Shown piece after piece: positions 33,201 through 43,437 of a stretch of 64,000 nucleotides of DNA. This DNA is from Dactylonectria macrodidyma. Its lineage: Eukaryota > Ascomycota > Sordariomycetes > Hypocreales > Nectriaceae. The notes beneath the pieces are model-generated. The model saw nothing but the letters and a program-made list of their open reading frames with translations, had not been told where the DNA came from and searched no databases. Position numbers and translations under genes: made by a program. The stretch is taken from the NCBI GenBank assembly GCA_020744425.1, contig JAGMUV010000005.1:4030001-4094000 (forward strand), read 5' to 3'. Each line of letters begins with the position of its first letter. Position 1 is the first letter of the stretch.

Positions 33201-34071
33201 TACCCGAGCCCATCGGCCTCTCGGGCGCTTGCGTCGTTACGAGGACCACTCATCCATCCAGAATTGCTCCAAAGGCAGTATGCAATGGGCAGTGGGAGTG
33301 GGGCCATCCTCATTGGCGTCAAACGGCCCCATCCGCATCCGGCCGCTCGACGACCTCTTTCATGATCAGACCACCTTTCGCCGTCGCCGTCATCACCCAC
33401 GCCGGGTCCAGAATCGCGCCCGCCTGGCCACCAACCCGCTCCTATTCGGCCCTCAGAGCTTGGGTTGACTGACTTGTTGACTGATTTGACGCCAGCGCCA
33501 TGGCCGCCAGCAAAATGCCATGACGACTTTGCTGGCTGTCCCGGCCCGTCTTCCTGGTCTTGACTTCTTCCATGGGCTTGGGATTCTTTGGTTAACCCCC
33601 CACGCACGCCACCCTCCACTACTCTAGCACTCCCTGGGCTTGGTTACACCGAACTCAGCGAGCAACCTTTTCGGCGCCCATGCACATCAACGATTACGTC
33701 CACGCCCTTGGCGGCTCATGCTAGTTAGCCTTTCTGTCCACCCTGATCTGATCTGATCCCACGGCCTCGCTCTCGGTGCCATGCTGCTCGTAAACCTGCG
33801 GCAAGCCTGGGACTTGCCTCACCGCACCCCAAGGTGCCTTGAGTGTCCAATGGGTCCAGGGAGGCCAGCGAGTCAAGCCGCTCTTGCGTGCCTCGTCTCG
33901 CTTGTGTAAGTCGCTCTCTCTGCGCTTGGCAGCTCATCCCCATCGCCTCTTGTATAAGAAGCACCCCAACGCCTATCTCTCAGACTCCCTTCCATTCCTT
34001 TGGTTTCTCCTCAGCTCTCCTCGGAGTTAACATTACCTCAAACTTGTTTTCCACACAAAAACCCCCCACCA
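30230..34071. other. Gene-poor block upstream of phosphoketolase
   Basis: This is 3.8 kb without a convincing gene. The longest frames (plus 32822-33472, minus 32615-33187) overlap each other antisense and have Arg/Ser/Pro-rich, low-quality composition. Short GTACC/GTACCTGG motifs recur at about 32,502-32,910. A TATA-like element and CT-rich leader for phosphoketolase lie at the right end. Confidence 0.5.
33953..33958 (+). promoter_or_regulatory. TATA-like element of the phosphoketolase gene
   Basis: TATAAG lies within TTGTATAAGAAG, 114 bases upstream of the start codon, and is followed by a CT-rich tract (33,975-34,025) of the kind that marks transcription starts in filamentous fungi. Confidence 0.4.
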
Positions 34072-36631
34072 ATGGCTGAAGCCAAGTCTATCCAGCCCTA
34101 CGGCATCGCCCGGTCCACTGTCGAGGGCGAGCCGCTCTCGCCTGAAGAGATCGAGCAGTACAATGACTTTTTTAAAGCCAGCTGCTACTTGTCTCTGGGC
34201 ATGATCTACCTCAAGGAGAACCCCCTTCTCCGTGAACCTCTCAAGCCAGAGCATCTCAAGCTTCGCCTTCTCGGTCACTTTGGCTCAGCTCCCGGTCAAA
34301 TCTTCACCTATATGCACTTCAACCGTCTCATCAAGAAGTATGACCTCGACAGCCTCTTCATCTCCGGCCCCGGCCACGGTGCTCCTGCCGTCCTGTCCCA
34401 GTCTTATCTCGAGGGCGTCTACTCTGAAGTCTACCCTGACAAGTCCCAAGATATCGAAGGCCTCCAGAAGTTCTTCAAGAGTTTCTCGTTCCCTGGCGGC
34501 ATTGGTTCCCATGCTACCCCAGAAACTCCAGGATCCCTTCACGAGGGTGGTGAGCTGGGCTACTCTGTCTCGCATGCCTTTGGCGCCGTGTACGATAACC
34601 CCAACTTGATTGCAGTGACCATGGTTGGTGATGGTGAAGCCGAAACTGGCCCCCTCGCAACTGCGTGGCACAGCAACAAGTTCCTCAACCCCATTGTCGA
34701 CGGTGCGGTCTTGCCCGTGTTGCACCTCAACGGCTACAAGATCAACAACCCGACTCTTCTTGCCCGAATCTCGCACAAGGAGCTCGAGAACCTGTTTCTC
34801 GGCTACGGCTGGCAACCCTACTTTGTTGAAGGTGACGACATCGAGTCTATGCATCAGGCGATGGCCGCCACGCTTGAACAGTGTGTCACTGAGATCAAAC
34901 AGTATCAGAAGGAGGCTCGTGAATCCGGCGTGGCTACCCGTCCAAAGTGGCCAATGGTCATTCTTCGAAGCCCCAAGGGCTGGACTGCCCCTCGAAAGGT
35001 TGATAACAATTACCTCGAAGGATACTGGCGTGCGCATCAAGTACCCATCACAGACCCCGCGACCAACCCCGCTCATTTGAGGGTTCTTGAGGATTGGATG
35101 CGCAGCTACGAGCCAGAGCGCCTGTTCGATGAAGAAGGCAAGCCAATTGCTGCCCTGACAGCTCTGTGCCCCGAGGGCATCCGCCGCATGAGCGCCAACC
35201 CTGTCGCAAACGGCGGCCAGCTGAAGAAGCCGCTCAAGATGCCCGACTTCAGAAACTATGCCATCAAGGTAGAAAGCCCTGGAAACGTCAATGACGCCAG
35301 CATGACCAACATGGCCGTTTTCCTCAAGGACATTGTTGCGGCCAATCAGACCAATTTCCGACTGTTTGGGCCTGATGAGACTGAGTCTAACAAACTCGGC
35401 GGCGTGTATGCTGCCGGCAAGAAGGTCTGGATGGGCGAGTACTTTGAAGAAGATGACAACGGCGGCAACCTCGCCCCTGCTGGACGTGTCATGGAGATGC
35501 TTTCTGAGCACAACTGCGAAGGTTGGCTCGAGGGCTACATTCTGAGTGGTCGACACGGTCTGCTCAACAGCTACGAGCCTTTCATTCATGTCATCGACTC
35601 CATGGTCAACCAGGTGAGGAAATATGCGTCCGCCAAACAATTCACAGCTAACATTTTCCCTAGCACTGCAAGTGGATCGAGAAGTGTCTCGAGGTCGAGT
35701 GGCGAAGCAAGATTGCCTCTCTCAACATTCTGTTGACTGCCGTCGTTTGGCGACAGGATCACAACGGCTTCACTCACCAGGACCCTGGTTTCCTCGATGT
35801 CGTAGCAAACAAGAGTCCCGAGGTCGTCCGAATCTATCTTCCCCCAGACGGAAACTGCTTGCTCTCTGGTAAGAGACCCCCGTTTGAGTCTATGTTATGT
35901 CCTTTTCTAACCTCATTTTAGTCATGGACCACTGCTTCCGTTCTTCCAACTACGTCAACGTTGTTGTCGCAGATAAGCAGGAACATCTCCAGTACCTTTC
36001 CATGGATGCCGCCATCGAGCACTGCACCAAGGGCATTGGGATCTGGCCCCAGTTCAGCACTGACCTAGGAGAGGAGCCGGACCTGGTCATGGCATCTTGC
36101 GGTGACGTTAGCACTCACGAGTCACTCGCCGCCATTGATCTCCTACTCGAGCACTTCCCAGAGCTTAAGATCCGCTGCGTCAACTGCGTGGATCTCTTCA
36201 AGCTGATCCACCCCAGCGACCACCCTCATGGACTGACCGACACTGAGTGGGTTAGCCTGTTCACTGACGACAAGCCAGTCGTCTTCAACTTCCACAGCTA
36301 CCCGTGGATGGTGCACCGCCTCACCTACAAGCGCCCCGGAAGCCGCAACCTACATGTCCGAGGTTACAAGGAGAAAGGCAACATCGACACGCCCCTTGAG
36401 CTGGCCATCCGCAACCAGACCGACCGCTTCAGCTTAGCCATTGATGCCATTGACTGGATGCCCCATCTCCGCAACCGGGGCAGCGCCGCCCGCCAGGCTC
36501 TGCTCAACGCCCAGATCGAGGCCCGAAACGAGGCCTTTGAGACTGGCCTGGACCCACCATTCCTCAAGAACTGGACATGGAAGCGCAACGGAATGTGGAG
36601 GAAGACCGGCGACGGCCTGGCTTCACGATAG
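34072..36631 (+). CDS. Xylulose-5-phosphate/fructose-6-phosphate phosphoketolase
   Basis: This thiamine-diphosphate enzyme splits xylulose 5-phosphate (or fructose 6-phosphate) with phosphate, giving acetyl phosphate plus glyceraldehyde 3-phosphate (or erythrose 4-phosphate). The exons are 34072-35613, 35664-35868 and 35922-36631, giving 818 residues, close to the usual length. ThDP-binding [15 protein letters not shown] begins at residue 186; other family blocks are [38 protein letters not shown] and [13 protein letters not shown]. The in-frame ATG at 34072 has AACC-type context; an upstream frame could add 24 residues but lies in the leader. Ascomycete phosphoketolases are considered ancient acquisitions from bacteria. 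No acetate kinase, the usual next step, lies in the window. The gene faces a GNAT gene 303 bases downstream. Confidence 0.96.
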
Positions 36632-36934
36632 AGGATGATTTTGGGTGTCATTACCGAGGTCTAGAGACAACTAAGTAGATTTAGAATTCTAGATGGACGG
36701 ATAGAGAAGAATATGGGGATATGGATTGATGATGACGAAGCGAAGACTAAGGGCGTTCGTTGGGAGAGAGTTTTGGTGGCTTTCGTGTGTTGTTGCGAAG
36801 TCTCTTGTTATTCCTTCTTTCCTCTCATTTTATAGGCTCAACTAGTTTATACATACAGAGTGAACGGTTTGCTAGCAATTTTGTCACTTCATGGCATAAA
36901 ATAGATGCCCGTGGCCCAACCAATACTGGAACTC
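36632..36934. other. Convergent 3' intergenic between phosphoketolase and GNAT genes
   Basis: This is AT-rich 3' flank sequence with no coding potential seen. Confidence 0.5.
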
Positions 36935-37642
36935 CTAACTGTAGATGACCTTCGGTTCTCTCAGCATATGAAACATGTTCACCCCCAGCTTGTCAAACCA
37001 AGTGTGCTCGATACTCTTGAACCCAAACAGCTCATAGAGCGGTCGTCCATCCTGACTCGCATTGAGATAAGCCACTAACCTGTCCTCATCCGCGCGCTCC
37101 ACGCCGAAGCGCATCAGGGCGGCACCGACACCGCGGCGGCGGGCCTCGTGCCGCGTCATGATCATGCTCAGAAACCAGTAGTCGCGGCCGCCGACGATAC
37201 GCTCCGAGGCGTCGCGTGCCGTCTGGAAGAAGTCCAAGGCGAGAGCGGCCTCGCCGCCCGGCGGATATGCGGCCGTGGTCAGGGCGGGAGCGGGCTGCGC
37301 TTTGCCGGAGCGACGGACCCAGCGGGCCCAGCCGACGATGGACTCGGCGGCGTCGGAGGCGGGAGCGGCGGCATCGGTACCGGAGCCGGCGCCGATGCCG
37401 GCGGGTGGAGTCGTCGCGGGCGGGGAGACAAGCGCGACCATCATATAAATGTCTGGGACGCCGATGTAGCCCTCGATCCACTTGGTCCAGTACGCGCGGG
37501 ACTCCGGGGACTCAGGGAAGCAGCGGCGGTTGAGTGGGCTGTCGCGGAAGGCGTCGAAGTAGACGGCGACCATGGCTGGGACGTCTGCGAGGCTGGCTTC
37601 GCAAATGGTTACGGCGGGCTTTTGTTGAGAGGCAGCCATCAT
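36935..37642 (-). CDS. GNAT-family N-acetyltransferase
   Basis: This is a single exon of 235 residues (MMAASQQKPAVTICEASLADV). It has the fungal small-molecule GNAT layout: an N-terminal strand-helix, an Ala/Pro/Gly-rich insert at about residues 75-100, the core strand YWFLSMIMTRHEARRRGVGA with the R-R-x-G-x-G/A acetyl-CoA loop, and the closing block LYELFGFKSIEHTWFD. The substrate cannot be predicted; relatives include histone-type and small-molecule acetyltransferases. The second ATG (37639) is equally possible as the start. The internal GC-rich insert differs in composition from the rest and may be a lineage-specific expansion. Confidence 0.85.
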   Translation of the reverse strand: MMAASQQKPAVTICEASLADVPAMVAVYFDAFRDSPLNRRCFPESPESRAYWTKWIEGYIGVPDIYMMVALVSPPATTPPAGIGAGSGTDAAAPASDAAESIVGWARWVRRSGKAQPAPALTTAAYPPGGEAALALDFFQTARDASERIVGGRDYWFLSMIMTRHEARRRGVGAALMRFGVERADEDRLVAYLNASQDGRPLYELFGFKSIEHTWFDKLGVNMFHMLREPKVIYS

Positions 37643-38315
37643 GAGAGTTGTATTTTGTCTGAGTGTGTTGCGAGCTGAGGCGAAAGGAGCAGTTGCACAA
37701 TGAAAAATGATTTAGTCGTGGCTTCACGCGTTGAGGTTGCGGGATAGTATGAATAGGTAAGTTGGTAGCTATCTCGTTGAAATTACAATTCGGCGTGAGT
37801 CATGCAGGGCAGGTCAAACGGGTTCAGATTGAGGCCCGCAGCCTGCATTGCAGAGGTGCATACTTGCATCGTACCGCAGTAGAGTTGCATTGGAGCTTGC
37901 AATCGAACGAACTCTTTTGAACCCCGACGAATTGCTGGCCTCTTCATGATAGCAAGGCTAAAAAAGAAAGTATCTTTGTTTTCAGTCTCCTTTCTAGTGA
38001 GCTAGACGTGGCTTGATTGGAGAGAATGGACCTGTCAAACCGATAGATGCACGCAGCATGGCTATGCACAGAGGGAACGAAACTCATCAAGCTTATTTTT
38101 TGTCCACAATGCCCTCAGGGTATATAAGTTAGATAACTTAGATGGCTGTATCAACAATGTTTCATTCAACTCCCTGGTCGGATGCACGTCCTTATAATTA
38201 TTTCCGTTGTCAGACTTTAGCTGAAGCCTCCAAAACGCCCAAGACCATCCCTTTCCAGCAAATCTTTCCGTTCGCTATAATTGTCACTGCCACTCGCTCT
38301 GCTCAGAGTTGTATC
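37643..38315. other. Intergenic: GNAT promoter and MSH2 3' flank
   Basis: No ORF or structured element is supported. Confidence 0.5.
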
Positions 38316-41220
38316 CTACAAGGCCTTAACCGACTGGAAAAATGGATTGGCCAGCAACTCGGCATTGGCGCCGACCAGCTCTTTGAGAGCGGCCACCTGC
38401 TCCTCCTGGCTCATGTCTCCGCGTCGCACCTTGTCCTTCCACTCCAGGAGTACCTGCTTGAGCATGGCGCTGCCCTGCTCGACGTCCTCCTTGCCGTAGC
38501 TTAGTGCGAGGTCCTCGTGCTTGGTGGTAAAGTCCTCGAGCTCGTCGGCCTTGCGCTTCGCCATGCGCACTACCTTGTCTGGGAAGCGCACCAGCTCGGC
38601 GACGTGGATGCCGAAGCTCTGATCGCACACGCCCGGTGCCACCTTGTACAGTAGCGTCACCTCGCGCTTCTGAGTCTCGGCGTCTTCTGAGCTGGTGCCG
38701 CTGATGTGCGCCGTGACGTGGAGGTTTTGTACTTGCGGGTACTGGTCCGCCAGGGCCGTCAGCTCGTGGAAGTGCGTCGCAAACATTGCGAAGCAGCCAA
38801 TCTCCTTGACGATGTGCTCCGAGATGGCCCAGGCCAGGCCGAAGCCGTCGTACGTGGAGGTGCCGCGGCCGAGCTCGTCAATGATAATGAGCGACTCTGC
38901 CGTTGCCGACTTGAGGATGTTGGCGGTTTCGAGCATCTCGGCCATGAATGTCGACACGCCCTTGAGCTGCGAGTCACTGGCGCCGACTCGTGCGAGGATG
39001 GAGTCGAAGATGGTGACTTCGGCTTCGGCGCAAGGCACAAAGCATCCAATCTGGGCCAAGAGTGCAACGACACCCGTCTGACGGATATATGTAGATTTAC
39101 CGCCCATGTTGGGGCCGGTGATGATGAGAAACGAGGACTTGTCACGCGTGAGCTCGATGTCGTTGGTGATGAACTGCACGTCGTCCTGCAGTTCCATGCA
39201 CGGGTGACGAGCTTCGCGGAGCACCGTCTGGCCTTCGCCGCGAGGGTGAATCTTGGGCCGGACATAGGGCTCAGGGGCATGGACTGAGGTGTGGGCGAGG
39301 GAGACGATGACGTCCAGGTGAGCGAGCACACCGGCCAGTCGCTCGATGACGGGGCAGTAGGACGAGGCCACTTGGACGACTTCATGGACCAGGCTGCTCT
39401 GCGTCCTGTTGTAGTTCTGAGACAGCTGGTCATGCTCGCGGCGATAAGCTTGCATCTTCTTGGTGGTAAAGTAGACGCCGTTCTTCTGCGTCGAGCACTC
39501 CTGGTAGCCAGACTTGTTGCGGATGCAACCGGCCTCTTGTCGGGTGAGACGCATGCACACTCCGTGCACCTTGTGGTTCGTCTCGAGGAAGATCTTCTTG
39601 TCGGGCTCTTGGCCGAGGTCCTCAGCCGCATCTACGAATTCGGCACGGATGTCCTGGTCGAGTTGGTCGAGCTTCTTGCGGATGATGCGGAGGCTCTTGT
39701 CAAAGTCGGCCTTGATGATGTACTCGTGACGATCGAGCGCGTCGAGGTCCACCGTCTGTTCTACCATGTCCTGTAGCTTGCCGAGGCTGTCTGAGAGATC
39801 ACGAAGCTTGGTGGTGTACGCTTCGTCAAGCGGATCGCGGTATGCTTCATCCATGACTCCCTCTAACGTGCCGATGAAGCCGGGGAGGCGGATGATGACC
39901 TGGTATGCTCGAACAACATCTTCTAAGTTTGCCTTGCCACGCTGGAACCGCTTGGAAAGGCGGTACAAGTCAGGAATGGCGCGAAGGTGCTCCTCCTGTA
40001 GGGTCTGGCGGAGTTCAGTGTCCACGAAGAAGGCCTCCACGAGCTGCTGACGTTTCTCGATCTCGTCTTTGCTCATCAGAGGCTGCTTCAGCCACTGGGC
40101 GAGCAGTCGACTGCCTACAGGCGTTTTGCAGTGGTTAAGCACGCCGAAGATGCTCATGGTCTTGGAGCCGTCTCGCGGGCCGGGCATAAGGTTAAGAGCC
40201 TTGAGAGCCGCAGCATCCAGTTTCATGAATTGCGCCAGGTCATGCTGGTAGAGCTGGTACTGGCCAAAGTTGGAGGGGTCCTGGAGGACGCCGAGGTACT
40301 TAATCAAGGACGCGGCGGATCCCATGGCCAGCTTGAGGTCTGTTTGGGGCAGGAGAGTGGTGGCTCTCTCGTCCTTGAGCAGACGCGCGAGATCCTGCTC
40401 GATGTCGCGAATGCCAAAGTCTCCTGACGGCCGCTCGGCAATCGCCACGCCGCAGTTATCGATGATCTTCTTCAGCTTGGCCAGCTCGGGGTCCTTGTCC
40501 TTTTCGTTCTTGTCGAACTGCACCAGGCACTCACGGACACCCAGCTGAATGAGGAGGGCCTCGAAGTTGGAGTATAGGTCGTTGTCGAGGAACTCGCTGA
40601 CACCGAGCTCTCGGACACTGGCGTCGGCGAAGCAGACACCGACGTTGCGGGCCTCGGACGCTTTGGCCGAGATCTTGACGGCGAGGATCATAGGGGCAGC
40701 ATCGATTTGGCTCCCAAGATCTTCCTCGACATCCTGCAGGTTGCCGGGAGAGGCCTGCTTCACGCACTTCCAGTTCATGCGACCAGAGGCGCTCTGCCAG
40801 ATCTCTACTCTCTTGCCCAGCTTGAGGAGGGCTTCGCGGAGGAACTGTCTAAAGACGGTCATGGTCATGGTGACGGAAGGTAGTCCGGTGTGATCGTTTC
40901 GGCCGAGCTGCCGGATGACGGAGGTGGTCTTGTAGACCTGAAGAGAGCGAGTGTGAGAGAGCGCAGCTTCGAGACGAGTTGGAAGGAAACACTTACCGTC
41001 TTTGCGATGAAGGTGGCATCCTGGCCGTGGGCTGTGTACCAGTCGCCGCGGTCGAAGATACGAACTGTGTCGTCGCCAACATCCGGGAGCGACTTGAAGA
41101 AGCGGATGAAGCCGCCCTCGTCGTCGAGCTGTGTGTTGCACGGAAATGTCAGCCAGGTTTCTCGTCTATACCAAGGGAATATTTCAAGGCACGGACCTTC
41201 AGTTCTGGTCGTGAAGCCAT
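38316..41220 (-). CDS. MSH2: DNA mismatch repair protein MSH2
   Basis: This is the common subunit of the nuclear MutS-alpha (MSH2-MSH6) and MutS-beta (MSH2-MSH3) mismatch sensors. The exons are 41197-41220, 40997-41128 and 38316-40937, giving 925 residues, normal for the family. The domains follow MutS order: mismatch-binding-like N-terminus (FIRFFKSLPDVGDDTVRIFD), connector, lever and clamp, then the ATPase. Walker A is GPNMGGKST with K670; Walker B is LIIIDELGRGTSTYDG; the ATHFHEL switch motif follows. The C-terminus (VAALKELV, ANPFFQSVKAL) is the usual dimer and PCNA-independent end. The first exon encodes only MASRPELK and is supported by splice borders and family N-termini. The gene looks intact, so mismatch repair should be functional. 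Confidence 0.97.
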
Positions 41221-42575
41221 GATCAAGTGATATCTGTCGGCGCAGAGTTGATTGACTTGATGCTGGGGCTTCAAAGGATGAAGTAGCTGGCCGTGGCAAA
41301 AAGGGCTGGTCGATGTCAATTGGTAGTGGAGGTCGCGTCGCTGAGCTTAAAATGGGCAGGGAGACGCGTTTTCTGGTGTCTTCAATTAAAGCCTGTGACG
41401 CGAAAAATACGTACCCAGCAAGCAGGTGATGCAGCGGGCAGGTGCTGCCACCACAAAGTCACCTCCTACGGTGCACTTCAGCAGCAGCCCGTTAAATCGT
41501 TAAAAACGGACCGTAGGAAAATCCTCATCGCCTCTGAGTGTTGAGTCTATCATGAACCAACGTACTTAATATTTTTCTCAATTGTTTCGAGTTATCACAT
41601 CGCGTCGTGCACACTTCTGGTCTATGTCAGTCTCGGGAAGTCGCTGTAACACTCCCCGATTTTGCTTATTGGCCCAACCTACAGTAACCCAAAGCTTTAG
41701 CGGCGACGTTAAAAAAAGACTTTGGTAACGTCCTGCATCCAAGTTCCTACAGGCATGCCTAGGTTTCATAGTACACAGGCAAGTGTATCTCGCTAACTAA
41801 CTCTTGGCACGCTCCCATCAACGTCCCCGCCCTGAACAGCAGGACCACCTTCCTTCAAAGTCAGCCCAAACATCGAAGAGGTGAACTTGAACTTGAAGTC
41901 CAGTTCACCCCAGATGCACGCAGATTGTCCTGGCCGTCAAGAGAATCCGAACCTGACAAGTCTAATTGGCGCCAAGTGAATCGAACGACTGCTATGTCAC
42001 GTTCCAAAGTCACGGAGACGGCCATCGCATGGGGCACCTACTACGCAAATCTGCACTTTTCCGAGGTGAAGCGGTTGCACTGTGAGCGATTCACTCATGG
42101 TGTCAAGATGCGACGAATATCAACATTAAAGATCTCGGCCCGCTAGCGTCTTTCGGCCCGCAAGATGCATCCCAAGCTGGCGCCCCAATCAATCATGGCG
42201 TCGGTCCGTCAGCGACATACCTTAGACGTGTGATTGATCACCAAGACATTGATTCAATACTTCATCGTCTAGCACAAATAGCCCGCCCGCTATTGGAATC
42301 CCCCCCACGACCCGCCCCGTCTCGATCAATCGACGCAATCCCATCCTAAATCTCCCTCGTATGGGTCTTGGGGGTGGATATGCGTGGTTTGGCGAAACCC
42401 CCACCAGCCAGAGACCCAGGTCCCAGGATGGTTCTGTCACGATGACTGACGATTCTGGTGTCGTCAACCCAATGGCGACCCATGGAATGTTGTGAGGGAC
42501 TTTGGGATCGTATTTTGGATTTGGACAACTTCAATGATGATACTTTGGCAGAGCGAAGGTGGGATTTCTCGCCTG

Positions 42576-42615
42576 TCTGGATGTCTGGATGTCTCGATGT
42601 CTCGATGTCTCGATG
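42576..42615 (+). repeat. Tandem octamer TCTSGATG, five copies
   Basis: Two copies of TCTGGATG are followed by three of TCTCGATG, directly head to tail, with a partial sixth unit (TCTC). It is non-coding and about 820 bases upstream of the ZIP start codon. Confidence 0.85.
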
Positions 42616-42858
42616 TCTCACTCATACGACGTCACCTCATCACCACTCTCTCCCTTGATCAAAGGCAGTTAGCCAGAGCTGCCACGCCATTAGAGGGGCC
42701 ATCCATTCACAGGCCTTTCGATTGTCGTGCTGAAAATTGGCCTGATATTCGGCTGGGGAAAAAGCATTTAGGGACTGAGCGCGGTCTGTTTGAGGCGCAA
42801 GAGGCGCTTCGTGCCGGGGCATGGGCTGGCTGAAAGTCTTGGCGACAGGGTTCAGAGG

Positions 42859-42975
42859 CCATCAAGGTCCTCCAAGTCTCAGTTGCGGACCATCAAGGTT
42901 CTCAACACCACCGCGGGCCAATCTTCCTTGGCACCTAATTAATGACTTACCTTTTCTTTTCCATACCTTGAAGGG
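42859..42975 (+). promoter_or_regulatory. Cluster of zinc-responsive CAAGGT sites upstream of the ZIP gene
   Basis: CAAGGT occurs at 42863-42868 and 42894-42899 within a 14-base direct repeat (CCATCAAGGTYCTC) whose copies start 31 bases apart, about three helical turns. A third copy, reversed, begins ACCTTGAAGGG at 42965-42975. That last string matches the yeast Zap1 element ACCTTNAAGGT at 10 of 11 bases, and CAAGGT is the core bound by the Aspergillus homologue ZafA. The position, 460-580 bases before a zinc transporter start codon, supports zinc-starvation control. Confidence 0.6.
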
Positions 42976-43437
42976 ACGAAGTACTAGCCACTAAACACTG
43001 ACCATTGACGACTCCGCTATGACGGACTACGATGGAGTGGGCTTTCCTATGGATCGCCCCGGCCTTGCTACCCCCTCTACGTAGGTAATTAGGGAAGTAG
43101 GTTGGCTTTGAGTGATCCATCGCGGTTCCCTTATTGACACCCGGATGTCCTCCTTCCCCTCCACATTCTCCTCCTCCGCAACCCTCCTCTGACTGCATCT
43201 CCCCTGATCTTGCTCGGATCTTGCTCCCGGCACCCCAACAATCCAAGGACACGGACTCGACACCAAGGGTTTCTGCTGCTTGCCGCCGCTACTGCGTCTT
43301 CGACCTATGCTTATCCTTTAAGCTTAATTCCCAACTGGTGAATCACCTCCCGAGCCTTGGTTCCACCGCCTACACCATCGCCTCTGTCAGCATCCTCGAT
43401 ACGTATACGCGTCCTTCAACGCCCGGCAGCAGGTATC

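Larger units (their letters stand above)
41221..43437. other. Divergent intergenic between MSH2 and the ZIP transporter
   Basis: This stretch is 2.2 kb. The right half carries the octamer repeat at 42576-42615 and three CAAGGT-type sites (42863, 42894, 42965). A CT/CC-rich leader for the ZIP gene lies at about 43,140-43,400. No gene is supported. Confidence 0.5.

Noticed and set aside
32615..33472. Overlapping plus and minus frames of 216 and 190 codons
   Set aside because: They overlap each other antisense, lack motifs, and sit in a repeat-bearing non-coding block.
34285..35640. 451-codon frame antisense to phosphoketolase
   Set aside because: It is a by-product of codon bias in the secure coding strand; its Val/Leu/Asp/Glu-rich text has no family match.
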